A program made the position numbers and the translations under genes. From Salinispira pacifica (GTDB taxonomy: Bacteria; Spirochaetota; Spirochaetia; DSM-27196; Salinispiraceae), in contig NC_023035.1 in the NCBI RefSeq assembly GCF_000507245.1, positions 2,085,501 through 2,149,500 on the forward strand: a DNA stretch of 64,000 nt, in the 5' to 3' direction. A model generated the notes under the pieces. The model made no database searches. It worked only from the letters and a program-made list of their open reading frames with translations, and had not been told where the DNA came from. Shown here piece by piece: positions 42,338 through 51,797 of the stretch. Each line of letters opens with the position of its first letter. The stretch's first letter is position 1.

Positions 42338-43402
42338 TTACGGGGTATCCTTCTGTTTTTCCTGATTTTTCCGGTACTTTTCCGCTTTCCGGCTGATGCG
42401 GTTCCAAGCGCCGGTGAGCCCCATGGCTTTCCGGGTATCGAGAATGGTCTGACGGCCGATTTCCCGCATTTTCATGGTGCCGTTATAGATCACCTCATCC
42501 ACATAGCCGGTCATGGATTCATATTTTTCCCTGCGCTCACGCATGGGTTCCATGAATGCATTCAGGGCCTTGGCGAGTTTTTCTTTCACCTCAACGTCCC
42601 CCACAGTTCCTTTGCGGTAGCGTTCTTTCAGATCATCAACCTCGGCAGTGTCAGGATTGAAAATATCATGATACATAAACACCGGATTTCCTTCCACTTT
42701 TCCGGGGATATCCGCCCGAACTCTGTTGGGATCGGTAAACATGCCCTTCACCCGCTTCTCCACGGTTTTTGCATCATCCGAGAGCAGGATGGCATTGTTC
42801 AGACTCTTGGACATCTTTCCCTGACCGTCTGTCCCCACCAGTGTGGCGGTACCCACAATCGGATCGGGCACAGGGAACACTTCCCCGTAATGATGGTTGA
42901 AGCGCCGGGCTATCTCCCGGGTCAGCTCCACATGAGCTTCATTATCTTTTCCCACCGGAACAACATGAGCACGGGGCAGGAGGATGTCAGCACTCTGGAG
43001 AACGGGATACCCCAGCAGTCCGAAGGGCATTTCATTGAGATGAGCGTCTCTGGCCATATCCTTCAGGCTTGGAAGACGCTCAAGTCGGGGCACTGTCACC
43101 ATCATTTCAAAAAGCAGGTTCAGCTCATATATTTCAGGCAGCGCGGACTGCATGTATATGGTAACCTTCCTGGGATCAATACCGCAGGCAAGGTAGTCAA
43201 GCACGATGTTTCGGGCATTTTCGCTGATCTGGTCGATGGCTTCCTTGCTGGGTTTGGTGGTGAGCATGTGAAGGTCGGCTACAAAAATATAGGAATCGTA
43301 CTGTTCCTGCAGCTTCACCCGGTTTTGTATTGAACCCACATAATGTCCCAGATGCAGTTTGCCGGTGGGCCTGTCTCCCGTGAGAAGACGTTTCTTTTCC
43401 AT
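42338..43402 (-). CDS. trpS: Tryptophanyl-tRNA synthetase
   Basis: 354 residues, class I aminoacyl-tRNA synthetase. HIGH-like motif [14 protein letters not shown] (about 17-30), the tryptophan-binding region [29 protein letters not shown] and the KMSKS motif [13 protein letters not shown] (about 193-205). Charges tRNA-Trp. Start supported by AGGAG seven bases before the ATG. The C-terminal [11 protein letters not shown] tail is a lysine-rich extension. Confidence 0.96.
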   Translation of the reverse strand: MEKKRLLTGDRPTGKLHLGHYVGSIQNRVKLQEQYDSYIFVADLHMLTTKPSKEAIDQISENARNIVLDYLACGIDPRKVTIYMQSALPEIYELNLLFEMMVTVPRLERLPSLKDMARDAHLNEMPFGLLGYPVLQSADILLPRAHVVPVGKDNEAHVELTREIARRFNHHYGEVFPVPDPIVGTATLVGTDGQGKMSKSLNNAILLSDDAKTVEKRVKGMFTDPNRVRADIPGKVEGNPVFMYHDIFNPDTAEVDDLKERYRKGTVGDVEVKEKLAKALNAFMEPMRERREKYESMTGYVDEVIYNGTMKMREIGRQTILDTRKAMGLTGAWNRISRKAEKYRKNQEKQKDTP

Positions 43403-43423
43403 TTTGTTTCTCCTGATGATGTG

Positions 43424-44629
43424 TTATGCGTCTCCGGAAGTCTGATCTGCACTGTTCCGGTTGCTGGTATCCTGATTTGCACTTGCAATGTAACTTCCGG
43501 GGCCGTTTCCATTGTCATTCTGGTCCCCTGCGGCTTTTCTGGCCCGCCGGCGCTCGGCGGCTTTCATCCGGTTTGCCTTCAATCTGGCTTTCCGCTCCCC
43601 GAAGGTTCCGGTTCCCATGAGGATGCTGATGTACCTCATACTGGGCACATGTTCAAACACGATTTTCAGGCCCACAGTGAGGGGCACAGCCAGAAAGAGT
43701 CCGGCGATTCCCCATAAGTATCCCCATATAAGCATTGCCACCAGAATAATTACCGGCGACAGGTTCAGACTGTCTCCGAGCATTTTCGGATCGATAATAT
43801 TGCCGATAATGATCTGGGGGATAACCATTGCCAGAATGGCAAGAATAATCGGTTCATACTGAGGGAAGAACTGAATAATTGCAAACACCGATGTAATGGC
43901 GGAAATACTTATGGAACCGATGGTCGGGATGAAATTAAACAGAAAGGTAAGAACCGCCCAGACGAACGCAAAATCCACGCCGATGGCAGTGAAGCCGAAA
44001 AATACAATAATTGAGGTAAGCAGGCTGACAATAAACTTCACCATTAAATAGCGGCCGACCTGATGGGTAATATCGGCAAATATGCGGGCGATCCGCTCGG
44101 TTTCCTCATGCCGCACCGCATCCACCAGTTTTCTTCTAATGAAAGGTTTTTCCAGGAAAAGAAAGAGCATAAAAATGAGAACCAGCATGGTGTTTCCCAG
44201 GAAATTCACCAGGTTACCCGACACCTGCCCCACAATGCTGAAAATGGTTCCGCTGATTTCCAGCGTCTGGAAATAATCTCCCGGCAGATTCAGCGTACTT
44301 GCTATAAATCCGGTTACCTCGGTATATCTGTCCTGATATTTTCCGAAATTCCGGAGAATGCTCTGGATGCTCTCGTAGAGAATCAGCCCGATGAGAAAAC
44401 TTAATCCCACCAGCACGATTATCACCATAATCACTGCAATGATCCGGGGAATTTTGATTTTCACCAGCACTTCCACCAGAGGATTCAGTACGAAGGAGAG
44501 GAGAAACGCCACAACAAAGGGTATGAGCACCGGTCCTGCGAGTTTCAGAAAGCCCATGATCAGAAAGGTTACAATGACGCCCAGGAGGGCGAGGACAGAA
44601 CGCATGAATTTGGGTGAGAGCTTTTCCAT
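43424..44629 (-). CDS. AI-2E family transporter (PerM/YhhT-like)
   Basis: 401 residues, seven to eight membrane helices: FMRSVLALLGVIVTFLIMGFLKLAGPVLIPFVVAFLLSFVLNP at the start, and the family hallmark near the end (FNFIPTIGSISI; PQIIIGNIIDPKMLGDSLNLSP; WGYLWGIAGLFLAVPLTVGLKI). Members have been linked to autoinducer-2 export and to Na+/H+ antiport; the substrate cannot be assigned. The last 70 residues are cytoplasmic, first Arg/Lys-rich and then Asn/Ser/Gly-rich. No Shine-Dalgarno sequence is evident. Upstream is a 22-bp tandem repeat. Confidence 0.9.
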   Translation of the reverse strand: MEKLSPKFMRSVLALLGVIVTFLIMGFLKLAGPVLIPFVVAFLLSFVLNPLVEVLVKIKIPRIIAVIMVIIVLVGLSFLIGLILYESIQSILRNFGKYQDRYTEVTGFIASTLNLPGDYFQTLEISGTIFSIVGQVSGNLVNFLGNTMLVLIFMLFLFLEKPFIRRKLVDAVRHEETERIARIFADITHQVGRYLMVKFIVSLLTSIIVFFGFTAIGVDFAFVWAVLTFLFNFIPTIGSISISAITSVFAIIQFFPQYEPIILAILAMVIPQIIIGNIIDPKMLGDSLNLSPVIILVAMLIWGYLWGIAGLFLAVPLTVGLKIVFEHVPSMRYISILMGTGTFGERKARLKANRMKAAERRRARKAAGDQNDNGNGPGSYIASANQDTSNRNSADQTSGDA

Positions 44630-44648
44630 AGAGGCTAAAATAACACAT

Positions 44649-44672
44649 AATAAGCCGGGATGTCAGCTTATT
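44649..44672. repeat. Inverted repeat upstream of the AI-2E-type gene
   Basis: AATAAGC (44649-44655)/GCTTATT (44666-44672), perfect 7-bp arms around ten bases, lying 20 bases before the ATG on the minus strand. It could be a protein-binding site or leader hairpin. Confidence 0.5.
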
Positions 44673-44675
44673 CTG

Positions 44676-44741
44676 TACTGCTCCATTATTTATTCGGTGC
44701 TGCTCCATCACTTATTATATGCTGCTCCGTTTATTTGAAGC
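44676..44741. repeat. 22-bp tandem repeat, three copies, between divergent genes
   Basis: Three imperfect copies starting at 44676, 44698 and 44720, each beginning T(A/G)CTGCTCC(A/G)T followed by an AT-rich half. The 22-bp period (two helical turns) places each copy on the same face of the DNA, in the shared control region of the AI-2E-type and hemolysin III genes. It could be a set of regulator sites or a slippage product. Confidence 0.7.
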
Positions 44742-44848
44742 TGCAAACGATTCGGACTACCGGCGGCAGTATACCAATATTGTGCTGACAACGGATGCAA
44801 TTTTCAGTAGTATATAGCCGACCCAAATTCCGGCAGAGGATATCACAG

Positions 44849-45559
44849 GTGAAATCAGAATCAGGCATACAGCGGCTGTTCAGTGAGAAGTTGTGCCCCG
44901 ATGAGATCAAGCATGACGGCAATTCAGCAATTGAAGAAATTCTTAACAGCTTGCTTCATGCCATAGGAGCCGGCATGTCCATTGCCGGACTGGTAGTGCT
45001 TCTTTTACTAAGTGCAAACAATCCCAGCCCCTGGAAGTACACGGCATTTTCAGTGTACGGCAGCAGCCAGATTATTCTCTACCTCTCATCCGCACTTCTG
45101 CATGCATCGGCTCCCTTCCCCCTTCTTCAGAGACATTTCTCACGGCTGGATCATGCATCAATTTATTTACTCATAGCCGGAACCTACACACCCATAACCC
45201 TGGTGATTCTCAGAACACCCCTGGGTTGGACCCTGTTCGGAATTGTCTGGGGGCTTTCAATATTCGGGTTCATAATGAAAATGTGGGTGGTGAAGAAGCC
45301 CAATATTGTCATAGACAGTCTCTATATTCCCCTGGGCTGGATGATCCTGATGGCCATAGGTCCTCTTGCCCGAACTGCACCTCCGGGTTTTCTGCTGTGG
45401 GCAATCATCGGAGGTGTCACCTACTCCCTGGGCTTCATTTTCTACGCCTGGAAAAAACTGCCCTACTCCCATGTGATCTGGCATCTCTTCGTGCTGGCGG
45501 GCAGCATAGCCTTTTATCTGGGGTTCGCAATTTACATCGCACCTGTGGCAATGCATTGA
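44849..45559 (+). CDS. Hemolysin III family membrane protein
   Basis: About 236 residues from a GTG at 44849 (GAGG nine bases upstream); an ATG at 44795 has no ribosome-binding site. Seven hydrophobic helices with the family motifs EILNSLLHAIGAGMS, SSALLHASAP, LDHASIYLLIAGTYTPI, LYIPLGWMILMAIGPL and the final HVIWHLFVLAGS. The conserved His residues are those of the PAQR/hemolysin III (YqfA) superfamily, where they bind zinc. Bacterial members affect membrane lipid homeostasis; the haemolysin name is historical. Confidence 0.88.
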   Translation: MKSESGIQRLFSEKLCPDEIKHDGNSAIEEILNSLLHAIGAGMSIAGLVVLLLLSANNPSPWKYTAFSVYGSSQIILYLSSALLHASAPFPLLQRHFSRLDHASIYLLIAGTYTPITLVILRTPLGWTLFGIVWGLSIFGFIMKMWVVKKPNIVIDSLYIPLGWMILMAIGPLARTAPPGFLLWAIIGGVTYSLGFIFYAWKKLPYSHVIWHLFVLAGSIAFYLGFAIYIAPVAMH

Positions 45560-45639
45560 TGACTTCAATGCAAGACAGGGGCAGACTCTTTGCATAATTT
45601 TTTCATTGCCGAAATACACAAGCTGGAGAAAAATACGAC

Positions 45640-46473
45640 ATGAATAATCCAAAAAATGAAGATCAATTATACAGAAATATCAGAGCGTACAATTTCCGCC
45701 CGGTATTTCCTCTCCGGAAGGGTCAGGTTCCGGCAATCCGCCTCTTCCGATCCGGTGAGCTGAGCAGACTGCATGCTCCAAGCCATGCCGCCCTGGAAAA
45801 CCTGGGAGTAACTACGGTCATCGATTTTCGCAGTGAATTCGAACGGCGAAGAGCCCCGGACAAGCTTCCCCAGGGGATAGAGTACCATCATATTCCCATA
45901 GATGCCGGTGGAGAAGAAGTACACGGTACCATGCAGGACCTGCTCAAAGGAAATGGAGATCTGGATCCTGCGGAATATATGTATAGCCTGGGCAAGCGGC
46001 TCATCGATCAGGCCGGCGAACAGTACTCCCGTTTCTTCAGCATTCTCACCGGAATCATGGAGGAGTCACACGGCCATTCTTCTCAAGGCTCCCTGGCAGA
46101 CCGTGGGGTGATTTTTCATTGTACGGCCGGAAAAGACAGAACAGGTCTGGCAAGCGCAATTCTCCAGCTGTTGTCCGGAATGTCCAGGGAGGAAGTATTG
46201 CAGGAGTACCTTGTTTCCAACATCCACAACAGGGCTTTGATCAGAAAAATATTCACCCGCATTCGTATCGGCAGTTTCTTCCGGGCCGATCCGGAGGTGC
46301 TCAGACCATTGCTGGAGGTAAGGCCCGAATACCTTCTCCCTGTGCTTGATTATCTGGATGAAAGATGGGGAAGCGTCGAGAACTTTCTTCTGGCGGATGA
46401 CGGACTGAAACTTGAGCCCGCAGCTGTGAAGCTTCTTTCCCGGCTGCAGCCTGCTGCCGCTGTTGACAATTGA
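45640..46473 (+). CDS. Tyrosine-protein phosphatase (PTP family)
   Basis: 277 residues. The P-loop HCTAGKDRTGLASAILQ (CX5R, about 165-181) follows VTTVIDFRSEFERRRAPDKL and NFRPVFPLRKGQVPAIRLFRSGELS, the pattern of the bacterial Tyr/Ser phosphatase group related to Mycobacterium PtpB and lipid phosphatases. The C-terminal region RPLLEVRPEYLLPVLDYLDERWGSVENFL is the conserved family tail. No signal peptide. It could act on phosphotyrosine, phosphoserine or phosphoinositides; the substrate is unknown. The gene stands alone between hemolysin III and a chemoreceptor. Confidence 0.87.
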   Translation: MNNPKNEDQLYRNIRAYNFRPVFPLRKGQVPAIRLFRSGELSRLHAPSHAALENLGVTTVIDFRSEFERRRAPDKLPQGIEYHHIPIDAGGEEVHGTMQDLLKGNGDLDPAEYMYSLGKRLIDQAGEQYSRFFSILTGIMEESHGHSSQGSLADRGVIFHCTAGKDRTGLASAILQLLSGMSREEVLQEYLVSNIHNRALIRKIFTRIRIGSFFRADPEVLRPLLEVRPEYLLPVLDYLDERWGSVENFLLADDGLKLEPAAVKLLSRLQPAAAVDN

Positions 46474-46553
46474 ATTGGCGCATGTTACAAATTCTTTCAC
46501 TTCAATAAGTTGCACTCTATAAACAGTATCATGTAAAAAAACCGGAGCCTCAT

Positions 46554-48404
46554 ATGAAAAAACAGGGAATCGCCCTCTATCTTAAAATTTCGTTCATGAT
46601 CGTGATCATGCTGATGATCGCATTCACCGTAATGACCTTCTTTCTTGAATCGGCCCTTAAACAGATTATTGTTAAGGAGAACCGGGAAGAATACGATTTC
46701 AGAATTCACCTGATCACCGCTAGGCTTGAAAACCGTAACTCCGCATTTCAGGCGGAAAAGCGGGATGTGTTAGCCAGTCAGCGCGCAAGCGCCGGTTCAT
46801 CGGCCTTTACGAGCGGCAGCATCGCAGCAATGGAAGAGCAACTCCTTGATCAAATGCAGGGCGAAGTTCTCCGGGAATTGAAGTATCAGTATTATCAGGG
46901 CAGTGCGGCGGAAGACCTGGATGTATACCCCTTCATTGTGGACAGGCAGGGAAATGTAGTGATGCACCCTACCTTGAGCAGGGGCAGCGCAGCTCTGAGT
47001 GAGATGCCGTTTATCCAGAAAGCAGTGGATCTGCAAAAGGGAGCCATTGAGTACAATCTGCGGGGAGAGGAGAAATGGTACACCTTCGATACCTATCAGC
47101 CCTTCGGCTGGACTATCGGATATGCCATGAAAACCGATGAATTGTACGCCTCGGTGAACGATTTCCGGATCATTGAAATCACCATCGCAGTGATTACCTT
47201 TCTTGCTGTGGGGCTGTTTACCACCCTTTTTATCCGTTCATCCCTTATGCCGGTGAGAAACGTCCATTCCAAAATGAGTGAAATTGCCCGGGGCGGCGGG
47301 GATCTGACCCAACGGATGGATGTATCCTCCAGGGATGAAATCGGCGCCCTCTCAGGCGAATTTAATGAGTTTTTGAATTCACTGGGAAGCATCATCTCCG
47401 ACATAAAACACGTATCCCGCCGGACACTGGATATTCGAAACGATCTCAGCAGTAACACCCAGCAGACAGCAACGGCAATCCAGCAGATTTCCCGGGTTAT
47501 CGATACCATTCAGGAAAAAATGGAACGGCTCGGGAGCAATCTGGCCACCTCTGTACGGCATGTGCGGGAAATCAGTGATGCCGCCAGGGTAAATGATGAT
47601 ATCAGCAGATCCCAGTCCGAACTGGTGAATGAATCGGTGGCTGCAGTAAATCAGATGTTTGCTTCAATTGAACGGGTGTCTCAGGTTGTGCAGGAACATG
47701 CCGTTCAAAGCCGCGAACTTGTAACTACTGCCCGGGAAGGCGGTGGAAAGATACAGTCCATGGATGAATCCTTCCGCAAGGGTGTGAGTTCAAATATCGA
47801 CCACATCAGGGATTTTGTGGGGGTCATCGGAAAGATATCAGCCCAAATAAACATGCTGAGCATGAACGCTGCAATTGAGGCCGCCCATGCTGGTGAACGG
47901 GGAAGAGGCTTTGCGGTTGTGGCGGAAGAAATACGCCGACTTGCGGAGGAAACCTCACAGTATGCTGGGAAAATCGGCGGTACCATTAAAGAGGTGGTGG
48001 GCTCAATCAGTCAGACTGATGAGGAACTCAAGGAAGTACATCAGGCTTTTGGCAGAATAGATTCCAGAGTTCAGCAGGTGTCCGGTGCTTTCGAAGAGAT
48101 TGAATCAAATACCCAACAGTTGAATCTTGGCGGTCAGGAAATTCTCCAAGCCATGGAAGAACTGTCAACGGTTGCAGTTAACCTCCGGGAGCAGTCCTCC
48201 GACGTGAATCAGAAAAGCAGCAGCATTATGCAAAATATGGAAGATGTTGAAGGCTTTTCCCGGGAGGTGTCCAACGGCATCGGAGAAATCAGTTCCGGGG
48301 CAGTCCAGATCGGCCAGGCAATGAGCCATGTTGAACGCCTTACCCGGGATATGGGCAGTTCATCCGAGTCGCTGAACGGCAGAATCCAGGAGTTCAAGAC
48401 ATGA
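46554..48404 (+). CDS. Methyl-accepting chemotaxis protein with Cache sensor
   Basis: 616 residues. TM1 at about 9-31, a periplasmic sensor (about 32-200) with the Cache pattern [14 protein letters not shown] and [11 protein letters not shown]2 at about 205-227 ([19 protein letters not shown]), HAMP ([26 protein letters not shown]), then a long signalling domain with the hairpin tip [35 protein letters not shown]. Cache-domain receptors usually sense small organic acids or amino acids. It signals to CheA. No CheR-tethering pentapeptide at the C-terminus. A plausible promoter (TTCACT, 16 bp, TATAAA) lies about 35 bp upstream. Confidence 0.93.
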   Translation: MKKQGIALYLKISFMIVIMLMIAFTVMTFFLESALKQIIVKENREEYDFRIHLITARLENRNSAFQAEKRDVLASQRASAGSSAFTSGSIAAMEEQLLDQMQGEVLRELKYQYYQGSAAEDLDVYPFIVDRQGNVVMHPTLSRGSAALSEMPFIQKAVDLQKGAIEYNLRGEEKWYTFDTYQPFGWTIGYAMKTDELYASVNDFRIIEITIAVITFLAVGLFTTLFIRSSLMPVRNVHSKMSEIARGGGDLTQRMDVSSRDEIGALSGEFNEFLNSLGSIISDIKHVSRRTLDIRNDLSSNTQQTATAIQQISRVIDTIQEKMERLGSNLATSVRHVREISDAARVNDDISRSQSELVNESVAAVNQMFASIERVSQVVQEHAVQSRELVTTAREGGGKIQSMDESFRKGVSSNIDHIRDFVGVIGKISAQINMLSMNAAIEAAHAGERGRGFAVVAEEIRRLAEETSQYAGKIGGTIKEVVGSISQTDEELKEVHQAFGRIDSRVQQVSGAFEEIESNTQQLNLGGQEILQAMEELSTVAVNLREQSSDVNQKSSSIMQNMEDVEGFSREVSNGIGEISSGAVQIGQAMSHVERLTRDMGSSSESLNGRIQEFKT

Positions 48405-49011
48405 GTTCTGCGGATGTGATGCACTGAACCCCGGCATCCTTTAGTTTGCTTACCGCCGCTTCACCGTCTCCGGGCTTCAGATTCACAGCTCTGCTGGCGT
48501 CTTCAATGAGATAGGTGGTGTACCCGAGCCGCCGGGCATCAAGGGCGGTAAACATGACGCACACATCCAGAGCAAGACCGGCAATGTACAGGGTATCCAC
48601 ACCGGTCTCCTGCAGGTGCTCATGGAGGCCCGAAGAGGTTTGATGATCATTGTCAAAAAAACCGCTGTAGCTGTCCACACTCTGTTCCATACCTTTACGA
48701 AAGTTCTTTTGAACCGGGTCAAGGTTGAGGCCGGGAATAAAATTGGCACCCTCGCTGTGCTGTACACAATGCACCGGCCAGAGAATCTGATCCTTGCCAT
48801 TCAGCCGGATCACTTCGCCGGGTTCCTTGTCCGGATGATTAGCGGCAAAGCTCATGTGATCTTCAGGATGCCAGTCCTGGGTGGTAAAGATGTGATCGAA
48901 TCGGGACATAATCCTGTTAACCACCGGAACAACTTCATCCCCTCCGGGAACCGCTAGGGAACCTCCGGGTGCAAAATCATTCTGCAGATCCACCAATATC
49001 AGCGCATTCAT
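48394..49011 (-). CDS. pncA: Nicotinamidase
   Basis: 205 residues, isochorismatase-like hydrolase. Catalytic Asp in [18 protein letters not shown] (D8), metal-binding [10 protein letters not shown], lysine in [18 protein letters not shown] and the nucleophilic cysteine in [17 protein letters not shown]. Deamidates nicotinamide to nicotinate for NAD salvage. It lies downstream of pncB in the same direction, so nicotinamide released in the cell can be recycled by the two enzymes in sequence. Its last codons overlap the chemoreceptor gene on the other strand by 11 bases. Confidence 0.94.
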   Translation of the reverse strand: MNALILVDLQNDFAPGGSLAVPGGDEVVPVVNRIMSRFDHIFTTQDWHPEDHMSFAANHPDKEPGEVIRLNGKDQILWPVHCVQHSEGANFIPGLNLDPVQKNFRKGMEQSVDSYSGFFDNDHQTSSGLHEHLQETGVDTLYIAGLALDVCVMFTALDARRLGYTTYLIEDASRAVNLKPGDGEAAVSKLKDAGVQCITSAELMS

Positions 49012-49101
49012 ACTATTCCTCCTGGTATTATTCGGGCGGGAGTCCGCCGCTGCCGTTCTTTGTAAGCCGGGATGACCGGTCTCATTTCAGCAGTTCTCAT
49101 T

Positions 49102-50571
49102 TCAGCCGCTCTCCCTTGCATCCATAATCATATCCTGTCTCAAGTTGTGAAGCCGGGTCTCATTCCCTGCAGGGTAGCTGTGAGGGTTTACCAGCCGGGT
49201 TACCGCAGGGTGAAAACCTTTCAGCTGGGCTGCAGTATAGTCCCGGATCTCAGAGAGGGGTTTCCGCCGGTATTGAACAGCTCCGTCACGAAACATGGGG
49301 CGCAGCAGATCCTGGTAACTGTATTCATCACCGAATCTTTTCCATCGTGTGGAATCCATGGGATCGACAATAACCCCGGGGTGGTCAACCCCAAGGGAGA
49401 GATCGTATATGGCATCTCCCCGGAAAATTCCATCCTTGCTGTACCGCCGTATTTGATGCACCCCCGGGGTACTGCTCTTGATTGACTGTTCCGAAACTTT
49501 CAGACGGGGACTCCACTCCGTAATTGCAGGCTCACCGTGCATATCCCGCACTGCACTCAGCTTATAAATTCCGTCCAAAGCCGGCTGATCGTATGCGGTA
49601 ATCAACCGTGTGCCCACACCCCAAATATCAATTTGAGCCCCCTCCTCCTTCAGGCTGGAGATCAGATACTCGTCGAGATTGTTGCTTGCCACAATTTTGG
49701 CATTCCTGAAACCTGCTTCATCCAGCATCCGCCGGGCCTCCCAGCTGAGATAGGTCAGATCCCCGGAATCCAGACGGATTCCAGCCAGATCATGGCCGGC
49801 CTCCCGAAGACGCTTTCCCGCTTCAATGGCGTTGTGAACTCCTGATTCAGTGGAATAGGTATCCACCAGGAGAAGTGAGTTTCCCGGCATTACATCCACG
49901 TATGTTTTGAACGATTCAAGCTCATCGGAAAATGACATTACCCAGCTGTGGGCAATGGTACCTTTCACCGGTATACCGTAATGTTTTCCTGCAAGCACAT
50001 TCGAGGTTGCGGCACAGCCTCCGATGTATGCAGCCCGGCTGGCACCAAGTCCCCCGTTGCGCCCCTGGGCCCGGCGAAGGCCGAACTCCAGAACAGGATC
50101 GCCATGGGCTGCCCGCACGATCCGGCTTGCCTTGGTGGCTATGAGAGTTGGAAAGTTGATAAAATTCAGCAGAGGGGTTTCCAGCAGCATGCACTGCAGC
50201 AGGGGACCCTGAACCCGAAGTATGGGTTCAAAGGGAAAAACCGGCGTCCCTTCGGCGACGGCATCTATGCTGCACTCAAGCTTCATCTCTGCAAGATATT
50301 GGATGAAGTCCCTATGAAAGAGGCGCTTACCCTCTCCGTCCTTCAACGAAGCGATATACTCCAGATCAGTCCGGGAGAAATGATAGGAACTGAGAAAGTC
50401 ACCTGCCTCATCAATTCCCGCAGCAATGCAGTACTGTCCGCCGAAAGGCGCCTTCCGGAAAAACAGATGGAATGTTCCTTCCATTGAACTGCGTCCCGAT
50501 TTCCACAGACCGTACGCCATGGTGAGTTGATACAGATCGGTGAGCAGGGGTCCGTTTTCAATATCTGCCAT
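49102..50571 (-). CDS. pncB: Nicotinate phosphoribosyltransferase
   Basis: About 489 residues from the ATG at 50571 (MADIENGPLLTDLYQLTM), the usual family start; in-frame starts at 50589 and 50646 exist and none has a strong ribosome-binding site. Family blocks: FRKAPFGGQYCIAAGIDEAGDFL, FPFEPILRVQGPLLQCMLLET, EFGLRRAQGRNGGLGASRAAYIGG and IRLDSGDLTYLSWEARRMLDEAG. Makes nicotinate mononucleotide from nicotinate and PRPP. It is first in the pncB-pncA unit. Confidence 0.93.
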   Translation of the reverse strand: MADIENGPLLTDLYQLTMAYGLWKSGRSSMEGTFHLFFRKAPFGGQYCIAAGIDEAGDFLSSYHFSRTDLEYIASLKDGEGKRLFHRDFIQYLAEMKLECSIDAVAEGTPVFPFEPILRVQGPLLQCMLLETPLLNFINFPTLIATKASRIVRAAHGDPVLEFGLRRAQGRNGGLGASRAAYIGGCAATSNVLAGKHYGIPVKGTIAHSWVMSFSDELESFKTYVDVMPGNSLLLVDTYSTESGVHNAIEAGKRLREAGHDLAGIRLDSGDLTYLSWEARRMLDEAGFRNAKIVASNNLDEYLISSLKEEGAQIDIWGVGTRLITAYDQPALDGIYKLSAVRDMHGEPAITEWSPRLKVSEQSIKSSTPGVHQIRRYSKDGIFRGDAIYDLSLGVDHPGVIVDPMDSTRWKRFGDEYSYQDLLRPMFRDGAVQYRRKPLSEIRDYTAAQLKGFHPAVTRLVNPHSYPAGNETRLHNLRQDMIMDARESG

Positions 50572-50742
50572 AATGTTTTCAGATCTCATAACAGGTTTAA
50601 AGTACTCTTTCCCCCCTGCCGAGACAAATTTGAAGCACAGGCACATATATTCTTGACCTTGTTACTTGCATTAGTTAGGTTTTAGATATAGCCTTTGTGT
50701 GTGGGGTACTTATAGCAGTTGATACAGGCTGCGGGGGGCATT

Positions 50743-51456
50743 ATGAGAGATTCAAGCAATCCCCCGGATCCACTTGAACTGATCCGGTGGGCGCACAATA
50801 CATTTAGCGATAAACTGATCATGACCACAAGTTTCGGGATTTATTCTGCGGTGATGCTGCACCTTGCTACCCGGGTGGTTCCGGATATTCCGGTTGTATG
50901 GATCGATACCGGCTATCTCCCCCCCGAAACCTACCTGTTCGCCGAAGAGCTGAGAAAACGTTTGTCCTTGAACCTTCATGTGTATCAGTCGGAGTTGAGC
51001 CCCGCACGAATGGAAACCCTCTACGGAAAGCTCCACGAATCCCGTGATCCTGAAGATCTTGACACCTATGACTACATCAGGAAAGTCCGGCCCATGACCC
51101 GGGCATTGGATGCGCTGGGAGGCGAAGCCTGGATTGCCGGTCTCAGGAGTGAACAGACCGGTGCACGGAAACAGCTGAAACCGGTGGACAAACAGAACGG
51201 CACAGTGAAAATCCATCCTATTTTGCACTGGACCCGCACAGACCTGCTCAGTTATCTGGACGCCCACTCCCTATCCGCCCATCCCCTTCATCAGGAAGGC
51301 TATGAAAGCGTTGGGGATGCACATTCATCAAGACCCATGACAGCACAAGATCAACATCCCAGAGAAACCAGATTTCACGGGGTGAAGCAGGAATGCGGTC
51401 TGCATCTGGATCTTGATCAGGGACAAAACCGGGCGTTTAATTCCAGCCGTTTATAG
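50743..51456 (+). CDS. cysH: Phosphoadenosine phosphosulfate reductase family protein
   Basis: 237 residues from the ATG at 50743 (GGGGGG just upstream; a TTG at 50719 also exists). ATP-pyrophosphatase-type fold: MTTSFGIYSAVMLHLATRV P-loop, VWIDTGYLPPETYLFAEEL, and WIAGLRSEQTGARKQL. The C-terminal catalytic ECGLH is present near residue 220. The paired cysteines of APS reductases are absent, so it is the thioredoxin-dependent PAPS type, reducing PAPS to sulfite. No other sulfate-assimilation gene is near, and no regulator is evident. Confidence 0.9.
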   Translation: MRDSSNPPDPLELIRWAHNTFSDKLIMTTSFGIYSAVMLHLATRVVPDIPVVWIDTGYLPPETYLFAEELRKRLSLNLHVYQSELSPARMETLYGKLHESRDPEDLDTYDYIRKVRPMTRALDALGGEAWIAGLRSEQTGARKQLKPVDKQNGTVKIHPILHWTRTDLLSYLDAHSLSAHPLHQEGYESVGDAHSSRPMTAQDQHPRETRFHGVKQECGLHLDLDQGQNRAFNSSRL

Positions 51457-51797
51457 ATCGCAATTGCTGTGTTTCATACAATCTCCCTGCTGTTGACACA
51501 GCGTCACGGCGTAAGCTACTGTTAACCAGCATCAAAGAATTATTCAGGTTCTATTATCAGGAGGTTGCATGTTACCCATTGTCCGAGAGCCCCGGTTTCT
51601 TTTTGAATCACTGGCTGCAGCGGAATAACTTCACAAAGTAAGTAGCATCGTTATAATTCACGTCGGAATGTAATTTTCCGGCATCTGAATTCAGGGATCT
51701 GAATCCCTCCTGCCCTTCTTTCTAGTATTCCTCTGCCTGCTGATCAGTACCGGTCATTGCCGGTCGCGGCTTATCCTTTAAGAGGAAGACATTACCA
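51457..51797 (+). other. 341-bp region between cysH and rsgA, with a 19-codon ORF and a hairpin
   Basis: Contains TTGACA (51493-51498), 18 bp, TACTGT (51517-51522) as a possible promoter, then a 19-residue ORF, a hairpin AGGGAT-CTGA-ATCCCT (51693-51708) and pyrimidine-rich sequence. No larger gene seen. Confidence 0.5.
51569..51628 (+). CDS. Possible 19-residue leader peptide
   Basis: ATG at 51569 preceded by a perfect AGGAGG at six to seven bases and by a promoter candidate about 50 bp upstream; 19 codons to TAA. The peptide begins MLPIVREPRFLF and is not recognised. The strong ribosome-binding site is the only real argument. It could be a leader peptide controlling rsgA, or a chance ORF. 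Confidence 0.35.
   Translation: MLPIVREPRFLFESLAAAE

Noticed and set aside
44676-44741. Possible CRISPR-like array
   Set aside because: 22-bp units are directly contiguous with no spacers and no cas genes are near; it is a simple tandem repeat.
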